A program made the position numbers and the translations under genes. The notes beneath the pieces were generated by a model. The model saw only the letters and a list, made by a program, of their open reading frames with translations, searched no databases and was not told the DNA's origin. DNA of 64,000 nt from Streptomyces collinus (GTDB taxonomy: Bacteria; Actinomycetota; Actinomycetes; Streptomycetales; Streptomycetaceae): the NCBI RefSeq assembly GCF_031348265.1, contig NZ_CP133771.1:7006001-7070000 (forward strand), given 5' to 3'. This document shows positions 46,517 through 57,600 of the stretch, one piece after another; positions within the stretch are counted from its first letter, which is position 1; each line of letters opens with the position of its first letter.

Positions 46517-48327
46517 CAGGACACAACTCCCATGCGGTCGAGGGTGGCGGACAGCACGGCGACGGCGTCACAGCCCGCGAACACGTACGCGTCGACACCG
46601 GGGTACTCCCCGGGACGGCCCGCGAGGAACACATGCCGGGCACCGGCGGCCTTCAGGTCCCGGACGGCGGCCTCGGCCTGCTCCGCGTACAGCGCGTCGC
46701 TGGAGCACAGCACGGCCTCCGCCGCACCGCTCTCCTCGAAGGTGCCGTCCGTGACCGGCTCGATGCCGCCGGCCTGGAAGAGGTTCGAGGCGAAGGTGAG
46801 ACGTGCGGTGTGAGCCGCGGCCGGGCCCAGCGCGGCGAGGAACACCCGCGGCCGGGAGCCGGTCGCCGCGAGGTGGGCGTCGGAGCGGGCGCGCAGCGCC
46901 TCGTACGCCTCGTCACGCCGTACGCGCGGCAGGCCGCCGGAACGCGGCTCGGGCGCGCTCGCGCGGACCACCGGCTTCTCCGCGAGGAACGGGAACTCGC
47001 TGACACCGGTGACGGGTTCGCGCCGCTTGGCCAGCAGGCCCGCGCGGGCCTGCCAGGTCTCGGCGAGATCGCGCTCCAGGTCGCCCGAGCGCAGGGCGGC
47101 CGCCTGGCCGCCGATCCGCTCGATCCGCTGGAAGAACTCCCAGCCCGCGTGGGCGAGTTCGTCCGTGAGCCGCTCCACGTACCAGGAGCCGCCCGCCGGG
47201 TCGATCACCCGGGCGAGGTGCGACTCCTCGATGAGGATCGTGGAGGTGTTGCGGGCGATCCGGCGCGCGAAGGCGTCCGGCAGGCCGAGGGCGTGGTCGA
47301 AGGGCAGCACGGTGACCGCGTCGGCCCCGCCCGCGCCGGCGGCCAGCGTGGCGATCGTCGAGCGCAGCATGTTCACCCACGGGTCGCGGCGCGTCATCAT
47401 CACCGGCGACGTCACGACGTGCTGGAGCTGCGCCCCCGCGCGCGGCGCCCCGCAGGCCTCGGCCACCCGGGCCCACAGCCGGCGCGCGGCCCGCAGCTTG
47501 GCGATCGTCAGGAACTGGTCGGCGGTCGCCGCGTACCGGAACTCCAGCTGCGCACAGGCCTGTTCGACACTGAGCCCGGCGCCGGTCAGCTCCCGCAGGT
47601 ACGCCACCGCGGTGGCCAGCGAGCAGCCCAGCTCCTGGGCGGCCGAACCCCCGGCCTCGTGGTACGGCAGCGCGTCCACCGTCAGTGCCCGCAGCCCCGG
47701 GTACCCCTCGGCGCACAGCCGCGCGAGTCCGGCCGCCGGCGCGACGTCGCCCCGCTGCCCGCTGCGGGCCTCCTGGCCGAGCGGGTCCGCGCCCAGGTTG
47801 CCGCGCGCCCGCTCCGGGGCGACACCGCGCTCCTCGTACAGGCGCAGCAACTCCCGCGCGGCGGGCTCGGTGTCGGGCCCGGCGTCGAGGACGACCGGGG
47901 CGAGGTCGAGATGAACCCCGTCGAGCACCCGGCCGAGCTCCGGCACCGGGATGCCGGAGCCGCCCACGCCCAGCCAGAGGGAGGTGACGCCGTTCTCCAG
48001 GTCCGTCAGCACCGGGCCGCCGTCGGTCACCGTGTGCCGCTGCCGTACGTCCCAGCCGCCGAGGGTGTTCCCCTCGGCCCGGCCGCCGCGCACAAAAGGC
48101 GCGAACCCGGGCAGGCCCGGCTCCGGCGCGGAGTCACGGGCGGTGTAGAGAGGGCGGGTGCGCAACCCGTCCTCCAGGGCGGTGGACAGGGCTTCCTCGG
48201 CCTCGGCGCCCTCCACGTCCTTGCCCGACTTGCGCAGGACACCCGCCACAAGGCGCTGCCACTGCTCATGGGGCACGTCAGGGAATTCGCCGGCCAGCTC
48301 AAGCCCGTCGTCAGGCAGGACCGTCAT
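46516..48327 (-). CDS. mutA: Methylmalonyl-CoA mutase small subunit
   Basis: The 603-residue non-catalytic partner of MutB has the same barrel and B12-domain layout but lacks the DxHxxG cobalt motif. ALTVDALPYHEAGGSA and DPAGGSWYVERLTDELA lie in the barrel. The start ATG 48327 has no ribosome site. TAGCAT, a good -10 hexamer, ends exactly seven bases before the ATG, so the transcript is possibly leaderless. First gene of the operon. Confidence 0.93.
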
Positions 48328-48339
48328 GCTCGGATGCTA

Positions 48340-48888
48340 GGTCACGGACACGAAGGAGCAGCAGTGGGCACGGCTGTGACCTTTCCCTCGCCGAGAATGT
48401 GGTCCTGATCTCCACCTGCCGCTCTTGAATCAGGGCAGGTCAGGTACTAGAGGAGCAGGATCGGCGCTCAGGTGCCGGGACTCCTCGGGCGGCTTTCGAA
48501 AGAACCAGCGCATTCCCCTGCCAATTCCGGTTGCCGAACAGACGGAAAGTGAACGGGTGCTCGATGTCAACCCCTCGGCATCCCCCGACGGAGTACTGTG
48601 CGTGCCTGATCGGCATCCCTGCGCCCCATGCTCCGCATGAGCGGCATGAGAGACGTCGATCCCCTGCCCGACAGGCGAGTATCCCGATACGCTGAATTGG
48701 GTGCGCCTTGTCGAGCGGGCAGCTACGGGGGGTGAGAAGGCGTTGCTTGTCAGCCGGACTTCGACTGCCGTGGTACGCGTGTGGTGCATGATGAACCACC
48801 CGCGCTGCCGCCGCAATGACGAACCTCATGGTTCCCAGACCCACGCCGCGCGACGGAACCCGTTATCAGGGCGGACGGAGCAAGGGCA
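48340..48888. other. Intergenic region with no assigned gene
   Basis: This 549-base stretch is slightly less GC-biased than its neighbours and no frame resembles a protein. GTATCCCGATAC (48679-48690) has 5-bp arms and a two-base spacer, a possible operator. The short reading frames within it lack codon bias and were not called. Confidence 0.45.
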
Positions 48889-50088
48889 TTGGGACTGAGT
48901 CTGTTACGCGGCAGAACCAGGGCCGGACTGCCGCGCATCGTCGTCGGTGCCTGCGTCGCCCTGGCCGCCGGAGCGGTCCTCGGCCTGCTGACCCACCCTC
49001 AGGACCTGGCGCACACGCCCGGATACCTGTACGCCGCGGGACTCCTTCTCGCCATCGGACTCTACGGCAGCACGCACGACATCGACTTCGCCGAAGTCAG
49101 GCGCTCCCTCAAGGTCGTCCTGGTCGCCGTCACCGTCGGCGTCGTCGTCAAGGCCTCCCTCATCGCCACCGTCATGGTGCTGGCCTTCGACCGGCCGGAA
49201 TACCTCGTCCTCGGTATCGCGGTGGCCCAGATCGACCCCCTGTCGGTCGCCGCCACCCAGCGCAGCGACCGGGTGTCGCCGCGCGCCAAGGCGATCCTCT
49301 CGGTCTGGGCCGCGTTCGACGACCCCATGACGGTCCTGCTCACGGTCTACTTCTCCGCCCTCGCCCTCCGGTACGGCGCCGGTCCGGCCGGTGACGGCTC
49401 GGTCGTCGCGGACACCGTCACGGTCTTCGGCGATCTGCTCCTCAACCTGGTCCTGTTCGCCGCGGTGGCGGCCCTCTGGTGGGCGGCCACCGTCTGGTCC
49501 GGCCGCGGCGGCCCGGCGCGGCGGCCCGGCACCCGGCCTCCCGCCGACGTCGTGGCGCTGGTGCTCGTCGTCGCGCTGATCCTGTTCGCCGCGCAGGACA
49601 TGATGGTCCTCGCCGTGGCCCTGACCGGACTGCTCGTACGACTGGGCCGCTTCGGCGCGGGCCTCGAACCGGCGGTCGCCCTGGCCTTCCTCATCGCCTC
49701 GGCCGTCCTCGGCGTGGTCCTCGCCTCCGGCCAAGTCCTCCTGCGGGAAGGGCTCGTCCTCGGCGCGAGCGCGTTCGCCGCGCAGCTGCTCGTCACGCTG
49801 CTCATCAGCCGGCTGCTGGTGCGCCCCCGGCTGACCTGGCCCGATCTCGTTCACCTCGGATTCGGTCAGCAGAACGGCATCACCGCGATCCTTCTCGCCC
49901 TCGCCCTGGAGCCGAGGTTCCCGGGCACGGTGGGCGTCGTCGGGCCGGCGATCCTGACGGTCAACCTCCTGCACCACACCTTCCAGTGGGCCCGTGTCGA
50001 CCGGTGGCGGCGGGACCCCTCCACGGCACCGGAGCCTCAGCACGCTGCCACACCGATGAGCCAGGAACTGAAACCGGAACCCGGATGA
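48889..50088 (+). CDS. Cation:proton antiporter (CPA1/NhaP-like)
   Basis: TTG 48889 follows GGAG and AAGGG. The 399-residue protein has about 11-12 helices. The conserved acidic region is AVAQIDPLSVAATQRSD, similar to the TDPV motif of Na+/H+ exchangers, followed by WAAFDDPMTVLL with paired Asp residues that may carry the ions. It should swap Na+ or K+ for H+. No cytoplasmic TrkA-type domain is fused. The start codon choice is less certain than the reading frame. Confidence 0.8.
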   Translation: MGLSLLRGRTRAGLPRIVVGACVALAAGAVLGLLTHPQDLAHTPGYLYAAGLLLAIGLYGSTHDIDFAEVRRSLKVVLVAVTVGVVVKASLIATVMVLAFDRPEYLVLGIAVAQIDPLSVAATQRSDRVSPRAKAILSVWAAFDDPMTVLLTVYFSALALRYGAGPAGDGSVVADTVTVFGDLLLNLVLFAAVAALWWAATVWSGRGGPARRPGTRPPADVVALVLVVALILFAAQDMMVLAVALTGLLVRLGRFGAGLEPAVALAFLIASAVLGVVLASGQVLLREGLVLGASAFAAQLLVTLLISRLLVRPRLTWPDLVHLGFGQQNGITAILLALALEPRFPGTVGVVGPAILTVNLLHHTFQWARVDRWRRDPSTAPEPQHAATPMSQELKPEPG

Positions 50089-50212
50089 GCCAGGGGGAGG
50101 CATGGGCCGGTCACACGCCTCGCCGGTATCCCGGCCGCACCGCACACCACGTACGACACCGGGCGATCCAAGGGGACGGGACGCCCGGAGCACGATCTCG
50201 GGGGAACACACC

Positions 50213-51400
50213 ATGCCGTACATCCACTGCAACATGTTCGGAACGCCTCCCGTGGGAGGCGAACCGCCGTGGCTCCCGTACGAGCCACTGGTGCCATGGT
50301 GCGTCGAGGGTCACGAGGACCTGTGGGTGGAACTCGATCACGTGCCCGTGGCGGTGCACACCTTCCGCAACCAGGTCGTTCAAGTGGCACGCACCATCAC
50401 TCCGGGCCGGGACGGCCGCGGTCACCTGGTCGTGGTGAGCGGACTGCCCGGCACCGGCAAGAGCAGTCTCCTCCATCAGTGCGTCCACGAGTTCGCCCGA
50501 GGACTGGAAGAGCCCGAGGGCGGCTCCGACGGCCGGCCCGGCACCGAGCGGCAGGGGGGCGATCCGGCGTCATGGCGGGGTCGCGATCCTTCCGGTGCGA
50601 TCTCCATCGTGCCGGTCACCGGTGTGCGGAACGACGGGCGCGATCTGGAGTCGTCGTCCAGCGGGCACATGGAACCGCCGGAGCTGAAGACGGTCATCAG
50701 CCGTATCTTCCGTTCCATCCTGCGCGAACTGAAGACAACGCCCGGATTCAGAGAGGCGTACGGTCCCGAGATCGACTCCTCGGACCACTGGGGCTCATGG
50801 CACGCCATCACCGACGCGCTGGCGCAACTGGGCCGCAGACTCGCGGTGATCATTCCGCACATCCAGTGGGCGGACCGTGTCTCCCGCTGGGCCTTCCTCC
50901 GGTTCTGTCATCAGAAGGCCGACCGCGGGGTGGTCTTCTTCATCGAGACGGAGTACACCGAGCTGGAGAAGGAGATCGGCCTGATTTTCAATGAAACTCA
51001 ACGGCGGGGCGTCACGCACCTCAAGACCGGAGCGCTCGCCCGGGAGGACTGGGGCAGATATCTGCGGCTGTGGATGGAGCTTCCGGGAATTCCGAACCCG
51101 AAGGTCGCCATCCATGACGATCTGCTCGACTGCGAGCCGGCGCCCTGGGTCTTCGTCAGCATTTCGAAACTCCAGACCTTTCTGCGTGAGGCGGCCGACG
51201 AAGCACTGCAGGCCGACGAGGCCTATTTGCGGCGAAACCACGTTGTTCCCCGGTTCGACAGGAAGCAACCGAACCCGGACGACTTCCTGAGAAGGGACCC
51301 GTCCGATCCGGACGACCCCGCGAAGGAACCACCTGAGACGGCCGGTTTTGAGCCAGATGAACTTCCTGACGACGAAGAGGACCGACGCGATGAGCCCTGA
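50213..51400 (+). CDS. P-loop ATPase of unknown role, first of a pair
   Basis: The 395-residue protein has Walker A SGLPGTGKSS (about 76-85) and a segment RLAVIIPHIQWAD (about 223-235) at the place of Walker B, where an acidic pair is not clear. The N-terminus is aromatic- and Pro-rich. The C-terminus is very acidic (DELPDDEEDRRDEP). GGGGGAA precedes the ATG. Codon use is more AT-rich than in neighbours (e.g. ATTTTC, TATTTG near 50980-51235), a sign of transfer. The stop overlaps the start of the next ATPase gene, so they are made together and probably work as a pair. No family name can be given. Confidence 0.65.
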   Translation: MPYIHCNMFGTPPVGGEPPWLPYEPLVPWCVEGHEDLWVELDHVPVAVHTFRNQVVQVARTITPGRDGRGHLVVVSGLPGTGKSSLLHQCVHEFARGLEEPEGGSDGRPGTERQGGDPASWRGRDPSGAISIVPVTGVRNDGRDLESSSSGHMEPPELKTVISRIFRSILRELKTTPGFREAYGPEIDSSDHWGSWHAITDALAQLGRRLAVIIPHIQWADRVSRWAFLRFCHQKADRGVVFFIETEYTELEKEIGLIFNETQRRGVTHLKTGALAREDWGRYLRLWMELPGIPNPKVAIHDDLLDCEPAPWVFVSISKLQTFLREAADEALQADEAYLRRNHVVPRFDRKQPNPDDFLRRDPSDPDDPAKEPPETAGFEPDELPDDEEDRRDEP

Positions 51401-53693
51401 CGTCTTCCCGGTCGAGGGGGAGAACCCCTTCCGAGGCAGTACGAGCGTCCAGTTGGAGGGATTCGCCGACAGCACCCAGGTCGGAACCGGACCCCCGCGT
51501 GAGCCCATCCATGTGCGCAGGCGGATCAACGAGCAGCTCATGGAGCACGTGCAGCGCTACCTCCAGCACACCGGAGACTCCTCGACCCGGGGCCGAGTCC
51601 TCGCCCTCGTCGGTGAGTTCGGTCTGGGCAAGAGCCACCTCGCCGCCCAGGTCACGGACGTCCTCAGGGAGAGCACCCCCCTGCCCGCCCTGTGGGTGAT
51701 CGGTCAGCCCTCGGTCGACATGCGGTCCGTCTTCCAGCACCGTGTCATGAGCCCGCACGACGACATCGAAGCCATGGCCGACTTCATGCAGGCCATCACC
51801 GACTACTACGCGGACGTCACGGCGGAGCTGCTGGAACAGGACGACACCGGCCGGCTGGGGGCCGCCCGTGAGGAGTTCCTGCTCGGCCTCAGGGACCGGC
51901 GGCTGGATCCGCAGAAGATCGCGCGGGCCTTCGACCTCGACGAGGAGCTCATCCACAGCCACCTCCGCCGGCACCTGCGGGGCGTCACCGACCACCGGGC
52001 CTTCGCCACCGCACTCGCCCTGCTCCCCAACCAGGTGTACCAGGAGGACATCTTCAACTGGCTGTCCGGCGAGGCCCCGGCGCCTTCCCTGCAACAGCGG
52101 GGCGTCACCCAGCCGATCCAGGGCATCCAAGGGGTCTTCGAGGCGTTCGCGGTGTTCAGCCTCGTCTACGGCCAGAGCGACCGCCCGTACGCGCTGGTGC
52201 TGGACGAGGTCGACAAGATCGTCGACTGGACGGCACAGGACCGGGCGCTGTTCCTGAACGCCTTCGAGATGCTGGTCAACCGGTACGTCAACCAGGGCGG
52301 CCTGCTGGTCTTCTGCGTCCGGCCCGACCTCTGGAGCTCGCTGCCCGCCTCCCTGCACGAGCGGGTGCTTCCGCTGTGGCTCGACAGCTGGGAGCGCCCC
52401 GCGACCGAGGAACTGATCAAACAGCACCTGCTCGGGTCGGGCCGCGTGCCACCGGACAAGTCCTGCGCGCCGTTCTCCGACCCCGCCGTGACGCAGATCG
52501 TGACCCTCTCCGACGGGGTGCCCCGGCAGATCCTGCGGATCTGCGAAGGGGCCTGGGACCACGCCGCGCTCAGCCGCAGTCCGAAGATCGACACCGAAGC
52601 CGTGCACGAGGCGATCCGGACCACCCACGAGAAGCGGCCGATGGGCGAAGCCGCGCGCCTGCTGGAACGTGTCCTCGCCGGCGACCAGTGGTGGCACAAC
52701 GTGCCGCCGCGTGACCTGGCGGATCTGCCGGGGCCGCCGGGCTCGGGCGAACCCCGCTGGATCGAGGTCACCCGGACGGCGTGGATCGTGCTGCTGCCGG
52801 TGCGGTCGCTGCTGACCCGTTCCGGCGTCGGGGACATCGCCGGTTTCCTCGGCCACGCGCGCGACGTCGCGGGGTCGGCCGGCATCGAGATGCTCGTCGT
52901 GGTCAACGGCCACGCGTGCCGCCAGATGCGCCGGCAGGTCGCCGACGCCACCGGGACCATGCCCCTGGTCCTCGACGACCCCCGCTTCGACACCGCACTG
53001 CGCAGCGGTGTCCAGAGCCTCGCCGAGCGGCTGCGGGCGAGCCGGGACAGCACCGTGCTGGAGAAGCTGTCCAACCGGCTGGACGTCCTCCAGGGACAGC
53101 AGCAGACCCTCCTGGAACGCGTCGACAGCATCGACCACCGTCTCGACAACCCGCGGATCCTCTCCCCGGCTCCGACGGCCGATTCTCTGGCGGAGCGGCT
53201 GCCGGAGCCGGTGCGGGCGCACTTCCGGGAGGCCCAGGAAGCACTGGACCGGCTGCTGGAGGAGGGGGAGGGGCCACGCCTCAGCCTCGTGCCCGTCGCC
53301 CGGAGCGCCGCCGGCCGTCCGCCGCGTCCGCGCCGGCTGCTCGTCGACGACACCGCCCTGCGGAGCATGGGAGCGGTCGTCCTGGCCCGCCGGCTGCTGG
53401 AGGCGTTCCGCGACGCGATCGTCGGCTGGTGGGAGGCCGAGGCGCCCGGCGGTGACACCGAACGCCTCGCCGGACGCGACCAGGGAGAACTGTTCGCCAT
53501 CTGCAGGGGGTTCGAGATCTCACTGGAGTCGCTGCCCCGGCTGGACCGGGGCGGCGCCGACCCGCTGAGCGGCCCGCCGGGCGCCGCGACGGACCCCGGC
53601 GAACGGGCGCAGGACCGGCTCGCCCAACTCGCCGACCGGGTGCTGCGCGAGCTGGGCGAGGCGTTCAGCGGCGGTTCCGCACCTCGGCTATGA
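51390..53693 (+). CDS. AAA+/STAND-like ATPase with coiled coil, second of a pair
   Basis: ATG 51390 overlaps the preceding stop by 11 bases. The 767-residue protein has Walker A GEFGLGKSHL (about 75-84) and Walker B VLDEVDKI (about 272-279). The DEVDK signature and sensor-like arginines resemble ORC/Cdc6-type or STAND ATPases. A coiled-coil-like segment (LSNRLDVLQGQQQTLLERV) lies near 550-580. The C-terminal part has no recognised domain. The stop lies inside the convergent gene's end, overlapping by 29 bases. The function is unknown; nucleic-acid or signal-sensing roles are plausible. Confidence 0.68.
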   Translation: MSPDVFPVEGENPFRGSTSVQLEGFADSTQVGTGPPREPIHVRRRINEQLMEHVQRYLQHTGDSSTRGRVLALVGEFGLGKSHLAAQVTDVLRESTPLPALWVIGQPSVDMRSVFQHRVMSPHDDIEAMADFMQAITDYYADVTAELLEQDDTGRLGAAREEFLLGLRDRRLDPQKIARAFDLDEELIHSHLRRHLRGVTDHRAFATALALLPNQVYQEDIFNWLSGEAPAPSLQQRGVTQPIQGIQGVFEAFAVFSLVYGQSDRPYALVLDEVDKIVDWTAQDRALFLNAFEMLVNRYVNQGGLLVFCVRPDLWSSLPASLHERVLPLWLDSWERPATEELIKQHLLGSGRVPPDKSCAPFSDPAVTQIVTLSDGVPRQILRICEGAWDHAALSRSPKIDTEAVHEAIRTTHEKRPMGEAARLLERVLAGDQWWHNVPPRDLADLPGPPGSGEPRWIEVTRTAWIVLLPVRSLLTRSGVGDIAGFLGHARDVAGSAGIEMLVVVNGHACRQMRRQVADATGTMPLVLDDPRFDTALRSGVQSLAERLRASRDSTVLEKLSNRLDVLQGQQQTLLERVDSIDHRLDNPRILSPAPTADSLAERLPEPVRAHFREAQEALDRLLEEGEGPRLSLVPVARSAAGRPPRPRRLLVDDTALRSMGAVVLARRLLEAFRDAIVGWWEAEAPGGDTERLAGRDQGELFAICRGFEISLESLPRLDRGGADPLSGPPGAATDPGERAQDRLAQLADRVLRELGEAFSGGSAPRL

Positions 53694-54639
53694 GATCGCG
53701 CAGGCGCTCCTCCGCCACGGCCACCTGGGGCTGGCGGAACGTGACTCCGACGACGAAGTCGCCCTCCCCGTCGCCCAGCCAGTGCATGTAGAAAGCCCCG
53801 TCCACGACGTCGAGGACGAGGCGTCGGATCGGGGCACGGGTGACGGGGGCGATGACGCCCGCCAGGTCCGTCAGCTCCTCACGCAGGCGGCTGACGAGGT
53901 CGCGGTATATCGCCCGGCGGGCCGCGACCGAGACGACCGCGAAGGAGTCCTCCAGCTCCTGGTGCTCGAAGGTGTCGCCGGAACAGACCAGCGACCAGTC
54001 GCGGTAGTAGGCCGCATAGTGCAGGTCACCCGGATTGAGATGGCTGTGCCACGTGCTCCGCAGCCGCTGGGCCTCCTGCATGTCGCGGGTGAGGACGTGC
54101 ATGAACAGCGAACCCGAGGGGACGACGGGCTCCTTCCCCTCCTCGTCGCTGCCGCCGAGCAGTTCGTCGACCTGATGACGCCCGGTCCTGATCTTGCCGA
54201 CCAGCTTGTTCATCTTCTTGTCCATGGCGTCGCAGCCGGGCCCGGACGCACTGATGCCCACCAGGTACTGGGCGTCGTGCAGACGTGAGCACTGCATACC
54301 GCCCTCCGGGGTGACGACGAGGACCCGCATCAGGTAGCCGACGTCGAGCCGTCTCATCGCCTCCTCCGCCGCCAGGACCCAGCGGACCAGCCGGCGTCCG
54401 GGCCGGCCCTCGGCGTCGGCCTCGTCCTCCCAGGCCAGCCCTCCGGGGAACGGCTCGGCCTCCGCCTCGCGGACGGCGAAGACGACGGTGTTGCGGACGA
54501 CGTGGGTCACGGACCGGATCTCCGGGCAGGCCGCGACCGCGGCACGGCACTCCTTGCTCAGGTGCCCGTAGCTCTGGCTGACTTGCGGCACGCTCAGGAG
54601 CCGGGGCTCGCTCACCGCCGCCGAGGCGTCCGGATTCAT
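53665..54639 (-). CDS. Unknown protein, last gene of the FxsA/FxsT-like operon
   Basis: The 324-residue protein is soluble, with no signal or membrane helix. AAAGGAG lies upstream of ATG 54639. I recognise no domain. Visible features: an N-terminal region with two Cys (KECRAAVAACPEI), a hydrophilic middle (DELLGGSDEEGKE) and a C-terminal mixed alpha/beta region (RLVLDVVDGAFYMHWLGDG). It is cotranscribed downstream of the TPR protein with a 53-base gap, so it probably acts in the same system. It overlaps the convergent ATPase gene by 29 bases. Confidence 0.6.
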   Translation of the reverse strand: MNPDASAAVSEPRLLSVPQVSQSYGHLSKECRAAVAACPEIRSVTHVVRNTVVFAVREAEAEPFPGGLAWEDEADAEGRPGRRLVRWVLAAEEAMRRLDVGYLMRVLVVTPEGGMQCSRLHDAQYLVGISASGPGCDAMDKKMNKLVGKIRTGRHQVDELLGGSDEEGKEPVVPSGSLFMHVLTRDMQEAQRLRSTWHSHLNPGDLHYAAYYRDWSLVCSGDTFEHQELEDSFAVVSVAARRAIYRDLVSRLREELTDLAGVIAPVTRAPIRRLVLDVVDGAFYMHWLGDGEGDFVVGVTFRQPQVAVAEERLRDLIAEVRNRR

Positions 54640-54692
54640 CTAGGTGCAACTCCTTTGCGCAGACGGCGTACGCGGGGCACCGCGCCTTCGGT

Positions 54693-57600
54693 TCACACGA
54701 ACAGTTCCACGTCGATGTCCCGGCGCACCCGGGGCAGTTCGCCGCTGCCGGACGCGCCCCGCTGCCCGGCACGGGTCATGGCGAGGTTGCCGGCGGCGAT
54801 CGCCCGGGCCGGGTGCCGGTTCAGGCCGAGATGGTCGTAGCCGCGCTGGGCGCTCTCCTCCAGTTCCACCGCCTCCTCCTCGGCTCCGCATGTCACCAGG
54901 GTTCCCGCCAGGGCGACGGCGGACGCCAGGGTCCAGGGGTGACGGCCGCCGAGCACCGCCTCCAGGCCGCGTTTGGCGGCGAGGCCGGCCTCCCGGGCCT
55001 CTTCCGGCCGGCCCGCGCCGCGCAGATGGACACCGAGCCGCATACGGCACAGGTGGGTCGAGGGATGGCCGGGGCCGAACCGGCCCGACAGGGCGGTCAG
55101 GCAGCGCTCGGCGTACTCGACCGCCGGTTCGTGCTCGCCCAGCAGATGATGGTCGATGGCGAGGCTGAACCGGCACCGCTGGGTGATCATGTGCTGCTCT
55201 CCCAGCATGCTGACGGCCATGTCCAGGGCCCGCGTGTCGCGTTCCCAGGCCCGGTCGGGATCGCCGAGCCTGCGCTCGCTCACGGCGAGACCGTTCTCCG
55301 CCACGACCGTGATCGGTACCCGGTTGACCGCGGGCCGCGCCGTGCCGCGCGGCGTCCAGCCGTGCTTGAGCAACTGGTACGACTCCGCGTCCTGGCCGAG
55401 CAGCCGGTGCATCTCCGCCAGCCAGGGGACCATGTCCCTCACGGCGGGGTCGTCGTCACCGCCGATGGCCCGGCGCTGTTCGTAGACCTGGCGGTACAGC
55501 CGCATGCCCTCGGTGTAATCACCGGCGGCGGCATAGCACCAGGCCAGGTTGCGGTGGACCCGCTCGGTGCTGCCGTGCCGCGGGCCCAGCAGCCGCTTCA
55601 TGCCGCGGGCGGCGTGCAGGGCCTCGTCGAGGGCATCGGCGACATGGCCCGCCGAGCCCAGGTTCGCCGCGTAGCTCTCGGCCATCTGCAGGGAGCGGGG
55701 GTGGGCGAGACCGAGATTGCCCCGGTACTCCCGCAGCACCTCGAGGGCGAGCGCGCCGGATTCCTCGTACTCGCCGCGCAGGTGCTGCGCGTCGGACAGC
55801 AGAACGCGCAGTCGCCGGTGTTCGAGGCAGTCGTTCTCCGTCCAGCTCCGCAGGGCGAGCCGGCCCACGCGCAGGCACTCCTTGAGCGCCTCCTCCTCCT
55901 GGCTGCGGACGAGGTCGGCCAGGTGGATCAGCAGCGACTGCTGCACCATGGGGCGGGTGTCCTCCCAGAGCCGCAGCGCCTGGATCTGTCTGCCGCGCCG
56001 GGTGATGGCCTCGGGGGTGGGAGTGGCCGGGCCGTCGGCCATGCCGAGCAGGTCGGCGCCGAGCACCGCGCGCAGCTGAGTCTCGATGCGCGGTGCGTCG
56101 CCCAGCTGGCCCACGATGAGGTCCCGCAGCACCCGGTGCTGGCGGACGGGCTGTGCGGGACGGGCGAAGTCGAACTCGAGCAGTCCGTGCTGGTGCAGCA
56201 CCCACAGCGCGGCATCGACGAGGAGGATGTCCGCCGGCCGGACCGGCTTCCCGTCCGCCGTGTGATCCGGGCCCGCCGCGGCCAGCGCCGCCCTCATCGG
56301 CCGGGAGCGCAGCATCCGCAGGTCGACCCCGGCTCCGGTGATCAGCGCACAGGCGTCGATCAGCCAGTTCAGCGCCGCCACCCCCGCCGGCTCGTGGGCC
56401 CATGCCTCGGCCGCCGCGCTGTGGCGGACGGAGGAGCGGGCCATGCGCAGCAGGATCTGTGTCCCCGCCTGCGCGCCCGGTCCGTAGGTCTGCTGCTGGT
56501 CGGTGAAGGCGTCGAGGAACGCGTCGACGGCGGTGTGCCGGGCCTGGGCCTCGCTGAGGTTGTCCCGCTCCTCGACCCGGGTGGCCTCGGCCCTGATCCA
56601 GCAGGCGGCCAGGCGCAGGGCGAGCGGCAGCGGACCGACCCGGTGGACGACGTCCCGTGCGTGGGACGGCTTGAGGCCGGGCAGCAGCGTCAGCAGCAGG
56701 GCCTCGCTCTCGCCCCGGGAGAAGGGCGCGACGTGCACGGCCCCGGCCGGTGCGGGCCCCTGCCCGGCACGCGCGGCGAGCAGGATGTGGCAGTCGCCGG
56801 ACGGCGTCGGCAACAGGTCCGTCACCTCGTTCAGCAGCGCCACGTCGTCGAGTTCGTCGCAGACCAGCAGCCACCGCTCGCCGGTCTCGTCGGCCCTCGC
56901 CCGCAGCGCCCGGATGTGGCCGCTCAGTTCCTGGGCGGTGGGTTCGCCCAGGGCGTCCCCGAGCGCGGCGAGTGAGGCCCGGACGTTCTCGGAGGCGTCG
57001 GCCCGCAGCCACCAGACGACGTCGTAGGAGCCGCCGAACCGGTGGCAGAACTCCAGCAGCGCTTCGGACTTGCCGACGCCGGGCGCGCCGCGGAGCAGGC
57101 AGGGGCGGCCCTGGCCGGCAAGGCCGCGCAGCGCCTCACGGATGTCGTCGAGCAGATCCTCGCGGCCCACGAAGGTGACGCTGCGGGCGGCGATGTTGGT
57201 GCGGTTGGGGACACTGGGGAAGCGGTGGGGGGAGCACGGCAGGCGGCGCGGCACGGGGAGCGACAGTCCGCGCAGCAGGAGTTCGCCGGCGCGGTGTGCG
57301 TCGTGGCGGCGCAGGTCGATCTGCTGGTGGTGGGCGAACCCGGGTGGCAGCGTCTCGCCGTCGATCAGCACCATCCGGATGCCCGGATCGGACAGGGTGC
57401 GCAGCGCCCGCTGTTCGTCCGGGCGCACCGTGGTCGGCTGCAGCAGCAGTACGGCGGCGTCCTCGGCCGGGCGCTCGGGACGCCAGCCGCTGTAGGTCCG
57501 CCGTGCGACCTCGACGCCGAGGGTGCGCAGCTGCGCCTCGATCCAGTCGGCCCAGACCGCGTGGCGCGAGGTGTGGACGAGGGTCACGTCCGCCGGTGCG

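Noticed and set aside
48425..48898. Short ORFs in the gap upstream of the antiporter gene
   Set aside because: They lack ribosome sites with good spacing and show no codon bias or recognised similarity.
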